The translations under genes were made by a program, and so were the position numbers. Shown here one piece after another: positions 23,260 to 31,923 of a stretch of 64,000 nt of DNA (the first letter of the stretch is position 1; every line of letters starts with the position of its first letter). The stretch covers positions 62,001 to 126,000 of the forward strand of contig NZ_FORQ01000001.1 in assembly GCF_900114045.1 (NCBI RefSeq), read 5' to 3'. The notes under the pieces are model-generated. The model worked only from the letters and a program-made list of their open reading frames with translations, was not told the DNA's origin and made no database searches. The stretch is from Kaistella treverensis (GTDB lineage: Bacteria; Bacteroidota; Bacteroidia; Flavobacteriales; Weeksellaceae).

Positions 23260-26200
23260 CTAAAAGCTGGCTTTCACCTGCATGGAACCGATGTGAATGG
23301 TTCTTTCACCGGAGTTTCGTCCTTCATAATTTACGTTCAACTGGATAAATGAATTCACTGCCTGTTGTAAAAACAGCGACCAAACCTGGTTTTTTCCGGG
23401 TTTTAAACCGTCGAGCATTTGATTTCCAACGATTGAAAAATTATTTCCGGTGAAATCGTTATCGATAAAAGAAAAATTTCCTCGCACCGAAGTTTTCCGT
23501 CTTTCCCACTGCAAACCGCCGGTTATATCAAAAGTTTTCAAAAATTCCGGGCCGTCAAGACGTTTTTTCTGACGGAAAGCGGAAGACATTTCAGCCTGAA
23601 TTGCATCGGTAAATTTATAAATTGCTTTCGGTCTGCTTTCTAAATTTTGAAGCTGGTAATTTCTGGTCGAAAAAAGTTCGGATGAGTTGTGGATTTGTTG
23701 TAAAGAATTTTCCCATTCTAACCGGAAATTTTCCCCGAAGAAATGCCCAATATTTGCGAAATGCGAAGTCTGGCTGCGCTCTTCATTGCTGAAATTTGCG
23801 TTAATTAAATTGTTATTGTCGATGAAACGGTAATTTCCGTTCCAGCCTGATTTTTCGGTTTGATTAAACTGCACCGAAGCTAAAATATTCTGATTTTTCA
23901 AGATTTGATTTTCATTATTTTCAAACGGATTGAAAACCACAACTTTTTCTCTTTTCAGATAAGAGTTTTGCGAGTTTAATGAAATGTTGAAATTCCAGCG
24001 TTTCAGAAACTGATTTTCCGAATTGAAAACCACCGCGGGATTCACAAAAAGCGCGAGCTGTAATTTATTTTTATTCGACGGAACAAAATTTACGGTGTTC
24101 GTGTAAACGCGGATATACTGCGCCAAATCAGCATATTCCGCGATTTCAAACTCATCAAGTTGCTGAATTCCATCGCCATTATAATCTGTCCATTTGTAAA
24201 TTCCCTGTGCGTCGGTCACTTTAATGTACTGAAATTCGCGCTGCGCTTCCTGGCCATTTCCCAGTTCGTAAAAAGCCTGCAAACGCATGCCATTATTGAA
24301 CAGCTGTTGCTGATAAGTGAGGTTTCCAAGCACAAAATCTTGGTTATTTTGGCTATTGTAATTTTTTTGCTGATTGAAAAATTTCCGATATTGAACAAGC
24401 GCCGTCAGTGTGGAATTTTCATTTTTAATGAGCTGACTTTCTGCGAGAAAACCTAAGATTCGGTTGCTGTTTTCCAAACGGTTATCACGCACGGAATCAT
24501 TATCGCGAAGGTAAATTTTGCTTAAAAGTTTCAGTCGCGCGGAATCGCCAATTTTCTTTTGTAGAAAAATTTCCTTCCAGCGAAAACTCGTAACATCCAG
24601 CAACTCAGTTTGATTAAATTTTTTCAAATTGTGCTCCATTCCGGCGCCTAAAGTCCAGCTCCCTTTCTTACCGAGATATTCTGTTTCGGCGCCGCCGCGT
24701 AGAAATTGGGTGTCCTGAAATACAGATTTCGTGTCGAGGTAAGAAATTTTACCTGTTGTTTTAATGTTTTTTTTCAAAAAACCGAAATCCAAATCGTTTT
24801 TTACGCCTTGGTAAGAATTTTTTTCCTTTAGATAATTTAGTTGGTAATTTAGAAAAGAGTTGTTTTTCCATTGGTTTAAAAAACTGAAAATCAGTCTGTT
24901 TTGTGTGATCTGGTTGAATTCCTGCGCTAAGTTGAAATCGCGCGAGAATTCCACATCATTGATGCGGTCCAGAATATGAAACTGCGAGCTGATGTGCTGA
25001 TATTCAAAACTCGGCTTTCCTTTCCATGTATTTTTTGTGAAAGTTTTAAAACCAAAAATTCTGCCGGCAAAACCGAGGTTTTTTTCCGAATTTTTGCTTG
25101 AGAAAAGATTAACGTCAAAATTGCTCAGCGAAAAATCTGCGCCAACTTTCCCATCGTTCAGAAGAAATTCTGCATTGGTAGAAAAAACCTGAGATTTTTG
25201 TGGCGCAGGCAACTTCCGAACCGCGCGGTAATTTCCGTTTTGCGGCCCCACGTATTCGAACACGCGACCGTTATTCGTGGTTTGCTTTATGCGGTAATCA
25301 CCGTTATTATCGCCAAAACTGGTGAACGAAACCTGATATAAAGTCTGCGCTTCATCTGTAGAAAATTCATAATAATTGCCGGTAGAATTCTGTCTTAAAG
25401 CATACAGGATTTTATTAACATCGTATTCGGAAACCGTTCCGGAAGGAGCGTACATAAATTCTGGATTATTGCCGGCATTTGCGAGAATTTTTTCATCTTC
25501 TTTGGATAAATTTAAAGCTAAGGGCGCATTTTTATTATCATTTTCCAGAAACCAGTTTAAGCCAATTTTCAGTTTTTCACGCTGATGCTGAACGCCGCCG
25601 GTAACCAGAAAACGCGTGTAATTCCGGTTCGTGTAATTATAGGAAATCGTGATAAAATTCTGGCGCAAGATCGGCCGAAAACTGGTAAACGTAATTTCGC
25701 CCGTGTTGTAATTGATGACATAATCCAGACTTTCACCTCGCTTCATCAAAATTCCGTCAATAAAAACCTGCTCCGAGCCGGAAATAATGGTGATGAACTG
25801 CTCGCCGTTTTTGCCGTTCAAGCGATACGGACCCTGGTTTCCTTCAATTCCTTCAAAACGTACGCGATGAAATTCGCTTCGCTCCACGCCCGCAGAAGAT
25901 TCCACAAAGGTTTTATTTTCCTTTCCAAATGACGTTTCGAACTGCAAACCCATGCTCCGCCTTTGGTAGCGACCAAAAAAAGTCTGATCATCGACCAAAT
26001 CTAAATGTCCGGCGCGTAAAATTGAATTTTCTTTGATGTTCAGCTGCATATAAACTTTGTCGAATTCTTCCAAAGTTTGCGTGTAACCATCTGCCTGAAC
26101 CGGCAAATTGTGGTCTGAAATCGATGCTAAAATTGTGACGTCCGGTGAAAGTCTGCCGGAAATCTGAAGATCCATGGAACTTTGCACGCTTTGTCCCTGA

Positions 26201-26502
26201 TTATTGCCGAAAGTTATTCCGCGAATTATTGAGCCTTTCGAATTGAGCTCGCCCAGCGCTTGTGATTTGGCGTTTTTTACGATTACGCCTTCATCAACAA
26301 TGGTTTTACTCGGCAAACGGATGAAATCTAAAGTATCTTTTGAGAAAATATCTTTGTTAATTTTTGCCGCCAAAATGGAGTCTTTTTTTAAAGAATCCTT
26401 CGGAATATTGGGATTGGCCCACGAAAAAATTTGCGCATTCAGCAGGTAAAAAGCGAAAAAAAAGGCGGAAAAAGCAAGTAATTTTTTAATCAAAGTGCGC
26501 AA
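23260..26502 (-). CDS. Large outer-membrane beta-barrel protein, 1080 residues
   Basis: A signal peptide (LLAFSAFFFAFYLLNAQ) is followed by an N-terminal periplasmic part with LSPDVTILASISDHNLPVQ and the segment GSEQVFIDGILMKRGESLDY-VINYNTGEITFT. The latter resembles the IDG...DY.VDYNTGxVTF units seen in SprA and other Bacteroidota surface machinery. The remaining roughly 700 residues alternate polar and aromatic positions, as in a many-stranded beta-barrel, and the chain ends in Phe (MQVKASF), the usual outer-membrane signal. One loop has DYNGDGIQQLDEFEIAEY, a calcium-type DxDGD motif. Exact function is unknown. The start is TTG (26502 or 26493); no ATG is available. Confidence 0.72.
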   Translation of the reverse strand: MRTLIKKLLAFSAFFFAFYLLNAQIFSWANPNIPKDSLKKDSILAAKINKDIFSKDTLDFIRLPSKTIVDEGVIVKNAKSQALGELNSKGSIIRGITFGNNQGQSVQSSMDLQISGRLSPDVTILASISDHNLPVQADGYTQTLEEFDKVYMQLNIKENSILRAGHLDLVDDQTFFGRYQRRSMGLQFETSFGKENKTFVESSAGVERSEFHRVRFEGIEGNQGPYRLNGKNGEQFITIISGSEQVFIDGILMKRGESLDYVINYNTGEITFTSFRPILRQNFITISYNYTNRNYTRFLVTGGVQHQREKLKIGLNWFLENDNKNAPLALNLSKEDEKILANAGNNPEFMYAPSGTVSEYDVNKILYALRQNSTGNYYEFSTDEAQTLYQVSFTSFGDNNGDYRIKQTTNNGRVFEYVGPQNGNYRAVRKLPAPQKSQVFSTNAEFLLNDGKVGADFSLSNFDVNLFSSKNSEKNLGFAGRIFGFKTFTKNTWKGKPSFEYQHISSQFHILDRINDVEFSRDFNLAQEFNQITQNRLIFSFLNQWKNNSFLNYQLNYLKEKNSYQGVKNDLDFGFLKKNIKTTGKISYLDTKSVFQDTQFLRGGAETEYLGKKGSWTLGAGMEHNLKKFNQTELLDVTSFRWKEIFLQKKIGDSARLKLLSKIYLRDNDSVRDNRLENSNRILGFLAESQLIKNENSTLTALVQYRKFFNQQKNYNSQNNQDFVLGNLTYQQQLFNNGMRLQAFYELGNGQEAQREFQYIKVTDAQGIYKWTDYNGDGIQQLDEFEIAEYADLAQYIRVYTNTVNFVPSNKNKLQLALFVNPAVVFNSENQFLKRWNFNISLNSQNSYLKREKVVVFNPFENNENQILKNQNILASVQFNQTEKSGWNGNYRFIDNNNLINANFSNEERSQTSHFANIGHFFGENFRLEWENSLQQIHNSSELFSTRNYQLQNLESRPKAIYKFTDAIQAEMSSAFRQKKRLDGPEFLKTFDITGGLQWERRKTSVRGNFSFIDNDFTGNNFSIVGNQMLDGLKPGKNQVWSLFLQQAVNSFIQLNVNYEGRNSGERTIHIGSMQVKASF

Positions 26503-26719
26503 ACAAAGTGTAAAAATAACGAAAAACTGCGGCTAAAATTGTAAACGGTTCAGCACTCACCAAAAAGATAATGCTTTGCTAATTCTGTAAATATTTTGCA
26601 AGTTTTATGAAAATTAAAATTATTGATGCTGTGAACGTTAAATTTTGTTCAAAGAAAATATAATTCCGGAAAATTTCTTAAATTCGGGTTGTAAATATTA
26701 ACCTTAAATTATTTGACTT
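26503..26719. other. Non-coding divergent spacer
   Basis: 217 AT-rich bases between the divergent outer-membrane protein and T9SS cargo genes. A fragment CTGCGGCTAAAATTG at 26527-26541 resembles the dispersed hairpin family. No exact -7 box is visible for either gene. Confidence 0.4.
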
Positions 26720-27505
26720 ATGAAAAAAATCTTTACTTTTTTAAGTGTGGTTGCTATCACAGCAACTGCGTTTTCTCAAGAGCTTCTGTCAAATCCTGGT
26801 TTTGAAACAGGTCTGTCACCGTGGGCCGCAGGTCCCACAAGTTCCTACACAGCACCGGCAATTATCACGACAGATGCTCACAGCGGAGCTCAATCTGCAG
26901 GTTACGCAACGGTAAGTGCTACCACCGGCTTTTACCAAAATGTGGCGGTAACCGCAGGTGAAACATACGTAATTTCTTTCTGGTATAAAGGAACCGGAAA
27001 TGGTACGGATTCAAGAGCAAGACTTTGGAGTGTTTATAAAGATACAAATGGTGGTACAGTTTATACCACAAGTAAAGCTGAAGAGGATGCTTTCAGAAGT
27101 AACAACGGATATTTACCGGAAGCAACAACGTGGACAAAATATACCGCTGAGATGATTGCAGGTCCTAATGCCACCAACTTGGATGTGGCATTTCGTGTCT
27201 ATGCAGGAGCTACAAATTTTATGGTCGACGATTTTTCGGTGATGAACAAAAAAGATTTAGCGGTTTCTGATATTTCTGCTTTTGACAAGCAAATTAAAAT
27301 GAACACCGATCTTGGCAATGCACTCACCGTGTTTCTTCCATCAAAAGCAACCGTAAATATTTACACTGCTGAGGGAAGATTGGTAAGCTCAACACGTGTT
27401 AACAGTGGTGATGCAATCAATACTTCATCATTGAAAAAAGGGATGTATATTGTAACGGTAGATAACGGAACTGCGAAAGTGAGCAGAAAAGCTGTTAAAA
27501 ACTAA
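26720..27505 (+). CDS. Secreted T9SS cargo with carbohydrate-binding-like domain
   Basis: A 261-residue secreted protein. A signal peptide (MKKIFTFLSVVAITATAFSQ) is followed by a jelly-roll domain (about 21-175) opening with ELLSNPGFETGLSPWAAG, containing TYVISFWYKGTGNG and ending in NFMVDDFSV; this layout is that of carbohydrate-binding modules of the CBM4/9 type. The C-terminal about 75 residues are a type IX secretion signal (ATVNIYTAEGRLVSSTRV, LKKGMYIVTVDNG, KVSRKAVKN). It carries no visible catalytic domain, so it may be an adhesin or glycan-binding protein. A strong terminator follows. Confidence 0.82.
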   Translation: MKKIFTFLSVVAITATAFSQELLSNPGFETGLSPWAAGPTSSYTAPAIITTDAHSGAQSAGYATVSATTGFYQNVAVTAGETYVISFWYKGTGNGTDSRARLWSVYKDTNGGTVYTTSKAEEDAFRSNNGYLPEATTWTKYTAEMIAGPNATNLDVAFRVYAGATNFMVDDFSVMNKKDLAVSDISAFDKQIKMNTDLGNALTVFLPSKATVNIYTAEGRLVSSTRVNSGDAINTSSLKKGMYIVTVDNGTAKVSRKAVKN

Positions 27506-27522
27506 ATTCTTTAGCTCAAACT

Positions 27523-27552
27523 AAAGCGGTTCTCCGGGAGCCGCTTTTTTTG
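27523..27552. terminator. Bidirectional terminator between T9SS cargo and peptidase-like genes
   Basis: AAAGCGG pairs with CCGCTTT, with further partial pairing inward, and is followed by a T-run. The genes on both sides converge on it. Confidence 0.85.
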
Positions 27553-27553
27553 T

Positions 27554-30370
27554 TTAAAACCAGCCGCGACGCAGATAACTCGTGATTGCTGAAATATTCA
27601 GGCTGAGTGTAAAACGGATTCTTTTGCCGTAATCTTTAAAAGCCGGTTCAAAACCAAGCGAACTTTGGATTGGGAAATAAACCTCAAGAAAATCCGGGAT
27701 AACCTTCAATTTTATTCCTGAATCCCAAATGAATTTCGCGCTTTCAAACTTGTTTTTATAAACGCCCGCGTCCGCATAAACATTAAACCAGCGCCACACG
27801 TGTGTATCGGAATTTACCGTTGTAATCCACTGGTTTGCTGTTGTGCCAATATAAGATTTAAATCCGCCTTCCGCGATGATGAGTTGCTGCGCCAAAACAC
27901 CGGTTGTAGCACTTTGCCCGAGCAAACCGTAAGAAAACGCGTAGTTTGAAACACGCGAAATTCCGTAATCAAAAAGGCTGTTTTTGGTATTGTTCGACAG
28001 AAAAACTCCACCGAAAAAGCGCAGACTTATCTTTTTGTCTTTTGCATATTCGTACCGGTAGGAAACTTCGGTGGTGATTTTCTGAAAATCTTCCATCCAC
28101 TGCACACCGGTGCTGAAATACTTTTCGTTAATAAGACTACGGTCCGAAAAAGCGTATCCAACGTTCCATAAATTATATTTAGAATATTCGGTGTCATTCG
28201 ATTTATTCGGATCTAAATCTTTTTCGAGATACGTGTAAGAAAACGCGGCATCTCTTCGGATTTCCGCTCGCGGATCTCTCGCAAAATTCAGGTTCGCAAA
28301 GGCCGCTAATTTCCGGTAAGTTAAATCATAGTCATAATGAAAATGCGAGGCGTACACTCCCAAATCTAAACTTCGGTAAAACGCTTCTGCAGGCTGAAAC
28401 GAGTAACCAACGCTGCTGGAACCCGCCAACTGACCCGTGCCCGAGCTGAAATATGGTGTAAAGGAATACGCAAATTTTCGGGGAAATAACGAGGTATTTT
28501 TTACATTTATACCAAACAGAACTTTGTCGTACGCGTTAAAGTTCAATCGCGGAGTAATATATATTTCATTGAATTCCGGATTCGGAATGTCTTTCAGCAG
28601 TTTTAATTTAATTTTCTTGGTATTTGCGAAAACGCCTTTGGTGTAAAGATAATTGTCGCGAAAGTTTTTTTCGGGAAAAATATAATCGTCGTTAATAATG
28701 ATTTTTTCAGCATTAGACTGCGGAATATTGTACTGAACGGTTTTCCTTGTATCGTCAGTATCAAACCAAAAAGTCTTGCTGGTGCCCGATTTTTCTTCGG
28801 TTTCTATTTTAAACGGAATGGTCATTACCGTGTTTTTCGAAATTTTAACCTGAAAATCTTCACCAATTTTACGGTACCTTTTTAAGCGGAAATTTACACG
28901 GTTTTTATGTTTGATGAATTCATCCAGAAAGTCCGCAGAATAACCCGAAGCTAAAGTAAGTTTATCCAGAAAAACCTGCTTGTCCACGTGTTTTCCTCTG
29001 TTTTCTGCCAAATAGTTCTGTAAAAACTGAGCAAAGTGTTCGTGACCCATTTTTTCCGCCAGAAAAGAAAATAGACTTCCGGTTTCGAAATGGCTGATGG
29101 CTGTCGCATTGAAGTTGCTCAGGTTCGCAAATTCTTCACCAATTTTCTGATCCAGATTTTGCGTCACCATATATTGGTACGCAAGTCCGTATCTTTCAGT
29201 AAGTTTCAGTTCGGATGCGTGGAAAAATTTTAACGGCTTAATGCCCAGAATTTTTGCATTTTCCGGCAAGTCGCCAAGTAGTTTTCTGTCCTTGTAATAT
29301 TGTTGTAAATACTGGATTTCAAGGTAAGTTTTCAAACCGTTGCTCAGCCAGTGATCATCATTTTTTTCAAATTTTGCTGCATTCAGCATTACGGCTTTTG
29401 AAATGACGCTGAAATAGGCGAGGTCGGTCTTTTCGTAATCGGTGAACAGCTGAAAATTAAATTTCCAAAAATTAATGTCATCTATACCGACAAAATTTTC
29501 ATCCTGGCGGAATTTTTCGCTGATGAAAAGTTTATCCGGCAAAAAACCGATTTTATTTTTAATGAATTTAAGGTGCAAAGGCAGGAAAAATTCCAGCGCC
29601 TTTTTTTCATTTTCCGGCAAGGTATAGCCGAGTTGAACGGTAATATTTTGCCCGTCGACTTCCGTCATCAGCAAATCGGTTGGGCTTTTGGTCAGAAAAA
29701 ACTCCGGGTCCACGGGCAGATTTCCGCTAAAAGTTGTGGCGTCTTCCTGCGTTAAATTGCTTTTTACGTTCACCTCCGCGGGCAAATTAAAATGCACTTT
29801 CCAGTAATTTCCGGGACTTTGGTTTTCTTCGATGCCGCGGTAATATTTCGGCGTTTGGTTTTCATCTTCGAAACCGTCGGGAACTAAGAAAAAATATTTG
29901 AAATGCGTGTCGTCGTACAGTGTGCCATAACCTGTAAACTGGGAATTTGGAAGGTTGATTTTATAATTTAAATTCAGTTTTTTGCTTTCGCCGGGCTGTA
30001 AAGTTTGGTCTAAAGCAATAAAAATATTTTCCTGTCGCGAATTATGTTCCAGCGAATTTCCGTCGATATTAATTTTGAGGTTTTCAACCGAAGCCAGTTC
30101 AGATTTTTGGGCAAAATAAAGGTCATTTTTTCGGTCTTCCATCGTGCGTTTCAGCAGCGGCGTGTCGCGGTTTTTATAAGCGGCGCTCCAGTTCAGGAGT
30201 TTTATTTTATCCTGCGGAACATCAGTGGTATTATAATACACCAAAGTTTGCTCCACGTACATTTCTTTTTGATCTGCGGAAACTGTGGCAGCAATAGAAA
30301 TGCTGTCCTGCTGCGCGAAGACTTCAGTAAAAAAAATCAGGAAAAAAGAAGCAAAGAAATATCTTTTCAT
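27554..30370 (-). CDS. M1-like pseudo-peptidase joined to an outer-membrane beta-barrel
   Basis: A 938-residue exported protein. After the signal peptide (YFFASFFLIFFTEVFAQ) comes a beta-sandwich like the M1 N-terminal domain, then a helical region aligning with the M1 catalytic domain (HWLSNGLKTYLEIQYL for WLNEGFASYxE; GSLFSFLAEKMGHEHFAQFL). Where HExxH is expected stands SVISK (321-325), and the third zinc ligand Glu is Asn (WLSNG, 341-345), so no zinc peptidase activity is expected. From about residue 580 the chain turns into aromatic-rich beta strands ending in SYLRRGWF, an outer-membrane barrel. The ATG at 30370 is chosen over TTG at 30376. Function unknown. Confidence 0.75.
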   Translation of the reverse strand: MKRYFFASFFLIFFTEVFAQQDSISIAATVSADQKEMYVEQTLVYYNTTDVPQDKIKLLNWSAAYKNRDTPLLKRTMEDRKNDLYFAQKSELASVENLKINIDGNSLEHNSRQENIFIALDQTLQPGESKKLNLNYKINLPNSQFTGYGTLYDDTHFKYFFLVPDGFEDENQTPKYYRGIEENQSPGNYWKVHFNLPAEVNVKSNLTQEDATTFSGNLPVDPEFFLTKSPTDLLMTEVDGQNITVQLGYTLPENEKKALEFFLPLHLKFIKNKIGFLPDKLFISEKFRQDENFVGIDDINFWKFNFQLFTDYEKTDLAYFSVISKAVMLNAAKFEKNDDHWLSNGLKTYLEIQYLQQYYKDRKLLGDLPENAKILGIKPLKFFHASELKLTERYGLAYQYMVTQNLDQKIGEEFANLSNFNATAISHFETGSLFSFLAEKMGHEHFAQFLQNYLAENRGKHVDKQVFLDKLTLASGYSADFLDEFIKHKNRVNFRLKRYRKIGEDFQVKISKNTVMTIPFKIETEEKSGTSKTFWFDTDDTRKTVQYNIPQSNAEKIIINDDYIFPEKNFRDNYLYTKGVFANTKKIKLKLLKDIPNPEFNEIYITPRLNFNAYDKVLFGINVKNTSLFPRKFAYSFTPYFSSGTGQLAGSSSVGYSFQPAEAFYRSLDLGVYASHFHYDYDLTYRKLAAFANLNFARDPRAEIRRDAAFSYTYLEKDLDPNKSNDTEYSKYNLWNVGYAFSDRSLINEKYFSTGVQWMEDFQKITTEVSYRYEYAKDKKISLRFFGGVFLSNNTKNSLFDYGISRVSNYAFSYGLLGQSATTGVLAQQLIIAEGGFKSYIGTTANQWITTVNSDTHVWRWFNVYADAGVYKNKFESAKFIWDSGIKLKVIPDFLEVYFPIQSSLGFEPAFKDYGKRIRFTLSLNISAITSYLRRGWF

Positions 30371-30384
30371 TTTCAAAAGTGCGT

Positions 30385-30392
30385 CAAATATA
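30385..30392 (-). promoter_or_regulatory. -7 promoter box of the pseudo-peptidase gene
   Basis: TATATTTG on the minus strand ends 14 bases before the ATG at 30370. Confidence 0.6.
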
Positions 30393-30487
30393 ACGATGTT
30401 TTTTTTAAAGTGACCGTGCTTTTGATTTCAAAAATTTGCCTCAAAATGAGTGTTTTTTTTCGTTTTGAAAAAGACTTTACTTCAAAA

Positions 30488-30518
30488 ATAAAAAAGCGAA
30501 ATTCTAAACGCAATTTCG
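30488..30518 (-). terminator. Terminator after the gre-type gene
   Basis: On the minus strand the stem CGAAATT/AATTTCG with an eight-base loop is followed by C and a run of six T. It lies just past the stop at 30523. Confidence 0.65.
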
Positions 30519-30522
30519 GCGC

Positions 30523-31026
30523 CTAAATGTATTTTATTTCTAAAATTTCGAAAATATTTTCTCTGTCTGCTAATTTCAGGGTGGCTTTTTCACCGACTTT
30601 CTTAAGCATCAAAGCTTTAGCTAAAGGTGTGGTAAAAGAAATTTTACCTTTGGAAACATTGGCTTCATCAACACCAACGATCTGAAAAGTCTGTTTTGAA
30701 TTGTTTGCGGAATTTTTAAAAGTGACCACCGCGCCAAAATGCACCTCGTCCTGCGGTAATTTTTTAGGATCGATGATTTTCGCTGATGCGATTCTTTCGT
30801 TCAGCAGCTGTAGTTTTGCGTTGATATGGTTGAAGGCAATGCGGTATTCTTTCTCCTGCGACGCGTCTAATTTTTCCTGCTCGGCGAGCAGATTTTCCTT
30901 TTCTGCTAAAAGCTCCTTCATTCCGTTTTCGGTGACGAAATTTTCGGTTCCGGCAGGCAAATCCGCTCTGGGCGGAACTAAAGGAACTTCTTCCTGATCA
31001 TCTTCTTTTACAAAACCTCGGCTCAT
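30523..31026 (-). CDS. GreA/GreB-family transcript cleavage factor
   Basis: A 167-residue cytoplasmic protein. The N-terminal tail MSRGFVKEDDQEEVPLVPPR is typical of the GreB-like Bacteroidota family. Next comes a coiled-coil hairpin (about 36-85, KELLAEKENLLAEQEKL...NERIASAKI), shorter than in GreA, and a C-terminal FKBP-like domain with FGAVVTFKN, FQIVGVDEANVSKGKISFTT and PLAKALMLKKVGEKATLK. Gre factors reach into the RNA polymerase secondary channel and stimulate cleavage of backtracked RNA. The acidic tip residues of the coiled coil cannot be aligned with certainty, so cleavage activity is likely but not proven. Confidence 0.85.
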   Translation of the reverse strand: MSRGFVKEDDQEEVPLVPPRADLPAGTENFVTENGMKELLAEKENLLAEQEKLDASQEKEYRIAFNHINAKLQLLNERIASAKIIDPKKLPQDEVHFGAVVTFKNSANNSKQTFQIVGVDEANVSKGKISFTTPLAKALMLKKVGEKATLKLADRENIFEILEIKYI

Positions 31027-31090
31027 GGTAATTATTTTCCGCGAAATGAATGCAACTTCCTTTCCAAAAAAAACGGCTAAATAACGCCGA

Positions 31091-31124
31091 AAAAATAAGC
31101 GCCTGAAATTTTTCAGGCGCTTAT
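31091..31124 (-). terminator. Terminator after the dsbA-like gene
   Basis: A stem of about 14 bp (AATAAGCGCCTGAAA with its complement) around a TTT loop. Read on the minus strand it ends in a T-run. It separates the FrnE-like gene from the gre-type gene. Confidence 0.88.
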
Positions 31125-31146
31125 GTTCTATTAATTTTATTTACAA

Positions 31147-31851
31147 TCAATCGCAATTTCCATCGGTGTCACAACTTTCACCTTCGTGAATGATTTTCAA
31201 ACCGTTGTCGCCTTCGGCGAATTCCTGCCACGATTTTTCTAAAACCTCAGCAAAAACCGGTGTTGGCTGCGCGCCGGAAACACCGTATTTGTCATTAATA
31301 ACGAAAAACGGCACGCCGCTGATTCCCATTTGGCGCGCCTGCATCATGTCCTGCGCCACCGCGTGGCCAAATTCATCTGAAGAAAGTGCGGCTTTAATTT
31401 CATCTTCCGTAAAAGACAAAGATTTACCGATTTCAATTAAAGTAGCGTCGTCATCAATGTTTTTTCCTTCTACCAATTGTGCTTTAAAAAGCGCTTCTTC
31501 AGCTTCGTTTGCTAAACCTTTGCTTTCTGCAAGTTTCACCAATAGGTGCGCGCGGTAAGAATTCGCAACTTTCTGATCATCGAAATTGAACTGTATTCCA
31601 GCATCTTTTCCGGCATTGGAAACGTGAGCATGCATTTCTTTCGCGCGGGCTTTGGAAACACCTTTGGCTTCAGAAAAATAATCAAGCGAACTTTTTTCAG
31701 GCTGTGTTTTCAGGTTCGGATCGAGTTGAAAACTGTGCCAAGTAACTTCAATATTTTTTTTGTTCGGAAAATTTTCCAAAGCGTTTTCGAAATTCTTTTT
31801 ACCAACGTAACAAAAAGGACATCTAATGTCACTCCAAATATCTACTTTCAT
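31147..31851 (-). CDS. DsbA-family oxidoreductase, FrnE-like
   Basis: A 234-residue cytoplasmic thioredoxin-fold protein with the catalytic motif C11-P-F-C14 in WSDIRCPFCYVGKKNFE. It has the long helical insert of FrnE/2-hydroxychromene isomerase relatives and the conserved MGISGVPFFVINDKYGVSGAQ containing the cis-proline. The C-terminus has two more cysteines (SCDTDGNCD). The absence of a signal peptide and the CPFC motif fit FrnE proteins that act on thiols in the cytosol. A clear -7 box lies upstream and a terminator downstream, so it is transcribed alone. Confidence 0.9.
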   Translation of the reverse strand: MKVDIWSDIRCPFCYVGKKNFENALENFPNKKNIEVTWHSFQLDPNLKTQPEKSSLDYFSEAKGVSKARAKEMHAHVSNAGKDAGIQFNFDDQKVANSYRAHLLVKLAESKGLANEAEEALFKAQLVEGKNIDDDATLIEIGKSLSFTEDEIKAALSSDEFGHAVAQDMMQARQMGISGVPFFVINDKYGVSGAQPTPVFAEVLEKSWQEFAEGDNGLKIIHEGESCDTDGNCD

Positions 31852-31871
31852 AACTTTTGTATTTAACTACA

Positions 31872-31879
31872 CAAAGATA
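31872..31879 (-). promoter_or_regulatory. -7 promoter box of the frnE-like gene
   Basis: TATCTTTG on the minus strand, 20 bases before the ATG at 31851. Confidence 0.6.
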
Positions 31880-31923
31880 AGAATATGAAAAGCAACGTAA
31901 TTTGACCTAAGGTAAGAACGCTT

